This document shows positions 5,450 through 6,231 of a DNA stretch of 6,231 nt, piece after piece. Under the pieces are notes generated by a model that saw nothing but the letters and a program-made list of their open reading frames with translations, made no database searches and had not been told where the DNA came from. The first letter of the stretch is position 1; each line of letters opens with the position of its first letter. Both the position numbers and the translations under genes were made by a program. This DNA comes from an uncultured Rhizobiaceae group bacterium (GTDB taxonomy: Bacteria > Pseudomonadota > Alphaproteobacteria > Rhizobiales > Rhizobiaceae), in NCBI GenBank assembly GCA_905479965.1, contig CAJQOR010000085.1, positions 1 through 6,231 of the forward strand, in the 5' to 3' direction.

Positions 5450-6231
5450 CTATTCACATTTGGCGCCTTCAAAACCGCCTTTTATCCATTCAATTGACGT
5501 TGTGCCAGCTGGTGGGTTCACACATTCTGCGGGAAAACGAACAACATCAACAAGCATCGCTTTACCAGCGGTTTTGTCGTATTTGTACGTTCCATAGGCA
5601 GTATCTTGAATGGCTTGGTGACCATTGGCGAGAGCCATTGTGACCTTGCCGCTTGGACCTTCCCACTCAAGACCACGAAGAGCTCCAATGACAGCATCTT
5701 GATCAGCAGATCCAGCTTTATCAGCAGCAGCTTTCACACCAAGCAGAGCTTGCGCCATTTTATATGATGGATAGGTTGGAAGCGTGCCAAAGCGATCAAA
5801 ATACGCCTGACGAAACCAGTCATTAAGTGCTGATGCTGGGGCTAGATCACCATGTGGACCGCGCGCACCAATCACCGTACCATCAGGCATCTGAGCGCCA
5901 AGGCGGTGCATAGCTGTTTCTCCTGTTGTTAGCACAACCGCTGAACGTTCAAACACACCGCGAGCTGACCCCTGGATAATAAACGCTTCCATATCCCCAC
6001 CCCAGAAACTGGAATGAACAACATCAGGTTTTGTCGTGAGCAATGCTGAAATCTCGGATCCATATTGTCCTGCGTAGATTTTAGGGAACTGCTCTGTTGA
6101 AACGGATGCCTGTGTGTTGATCTGCGCAACAGATTCAGAAAAATCGCGCCAGGAATCTTGACCCCAAGCATAATTTTGGTTGATACCTGCAATGTTACTT
6201 AGGTTCACACCTTTTTGTTCAAGATAACGCG
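5450..6231 (-). CDS. Periplasmic substrate-binding protein of a HAAT-family ABC importer, 5' end cut off by the window
   Basis: 259 complete codons and the TAG stop are visible; the frame runs open through the right edge, so the GTG at 6208 is an internal valine, not a start. Relative to the roughly 400 residues usual for the family, the signal peptide and most of the first lobe are missing. Numbered from the first visible codon, YAWGQDSW (20-27), SSFWGGDMEAF (73-83), YPSYKMAQALLGVKAA (153-168), EWEGPSGKVTMA (188-199) and HQAIQDTAYGTYKYD (204-218) match type-I periplasmic binding proteins (Peripla_BP_6-like). It should capture the ligand in the periplasm and deliver it to LivHM. Two cysteines, C236 and C258 (next to last residue), could form a disulfide that pins the C-terminal tail. 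Ligand-contacting residues are mostly outside the window or not identifiable, so the substrate is unknown. Confidence 0.93.
   Translation of the reverse strand, partial: RYLEQKGVNLSNIAGINQNYAWGQDSWRDFSESVAQINTQASVSTEQFPKIYAGQYGSEISALLTTKPDVVHSSFWGGDMEAFIIQGSARGVFERSAVVLTTGETAMHRLGAQMPDGTVIGARGPHGDLAPASALNDWFRQAYFDRFGTLPTYPSYKMAQALLGVKAAADKAGSADQDAVIGALRGLEWEGPSGKVTMALANGHQAIQDTAYGTYKYDKTAGKAMLVDVVRFPAECVNPPAGTTSIEWIKGGFEGAKCE

Noticed and set aside
6206..6208. GTG as a start codon for the binding protein.
   Set aside because: The frame continues open to the window edge, and the protein would lack its signal peptide and first lobe; the gene is simply cut by the edge.

Overview
The window is one strand-uniform block. 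Seven genes all read on the minus strand, so transcription runs from the right edge to the left. The order in mRNA direction is: substrate-binding protein (5' end off the right edge), two LivH/LivM-type permeases, two LivG/LivF-type ATPases, an iron-dependent alcohol dehydrogenase, and an exported cyclase-family protein (3' end off the left edge). No RNA genes, mobile elements, CRISPR arrays or phage genes were seen. Base composition looks moderate and fairly even across the genes, with no island of foreign composition obvious by eye. The protein sequences and gene arrangement look most like a proteobacterium, probably an alphaproteobacterium of moderate GC. That placement is an impression from family resemblance, not a measured result.

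Right part (3427-6231): the C-terminal part of a periplasmic type-I binding protein, then a 149-bp spacer with two strong inverted repeats, then livH and livM, which overlap by 4 bases. Middle (801-3425): livG starts 1 base after livM stops, livF overlaps livG by 1 base, and the alcohol dehydrogenase starts 1 base after livF stops. Left part (1-800): an 80-bp spacer with two interleaved inverted repeats, then the cyclase-family gene with a clear Sec signal peptide and a strong Shine-Dalgarno sequence.

Together the genes look like a transport-and-catabolism unit. The binding protein, LivHM and LivGF form a complete branched-chain amino acid/amide-type (HAAT) ABC importer. The iron alcohol dehydrogenase is so tightly coupled to livF that it is probably made with the importer and acts on the imported compound or its product. 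The exported cyclase-family protein may act on a precursor in the periplasm. The substrate cannot be read from the sequence. The HAAT family also imports amides, urea, aromatic acids and other small organic acids, so 'branched-chain amino acid' should be taken as a family name only.

Two start sites were revised using Shine-Dalgarno evidence: livH at 5300 (not an upstream TTG at 5330) and livG at 3425 (not an upstream start at 3491 inside livM). The most interesting points are the unusual gene combination, the interleaved repeats just ahead of the cyclase ribosome binding site, the hairpin pair after the binding-protein gene, and the non-canonical metal motif of the cyclase.
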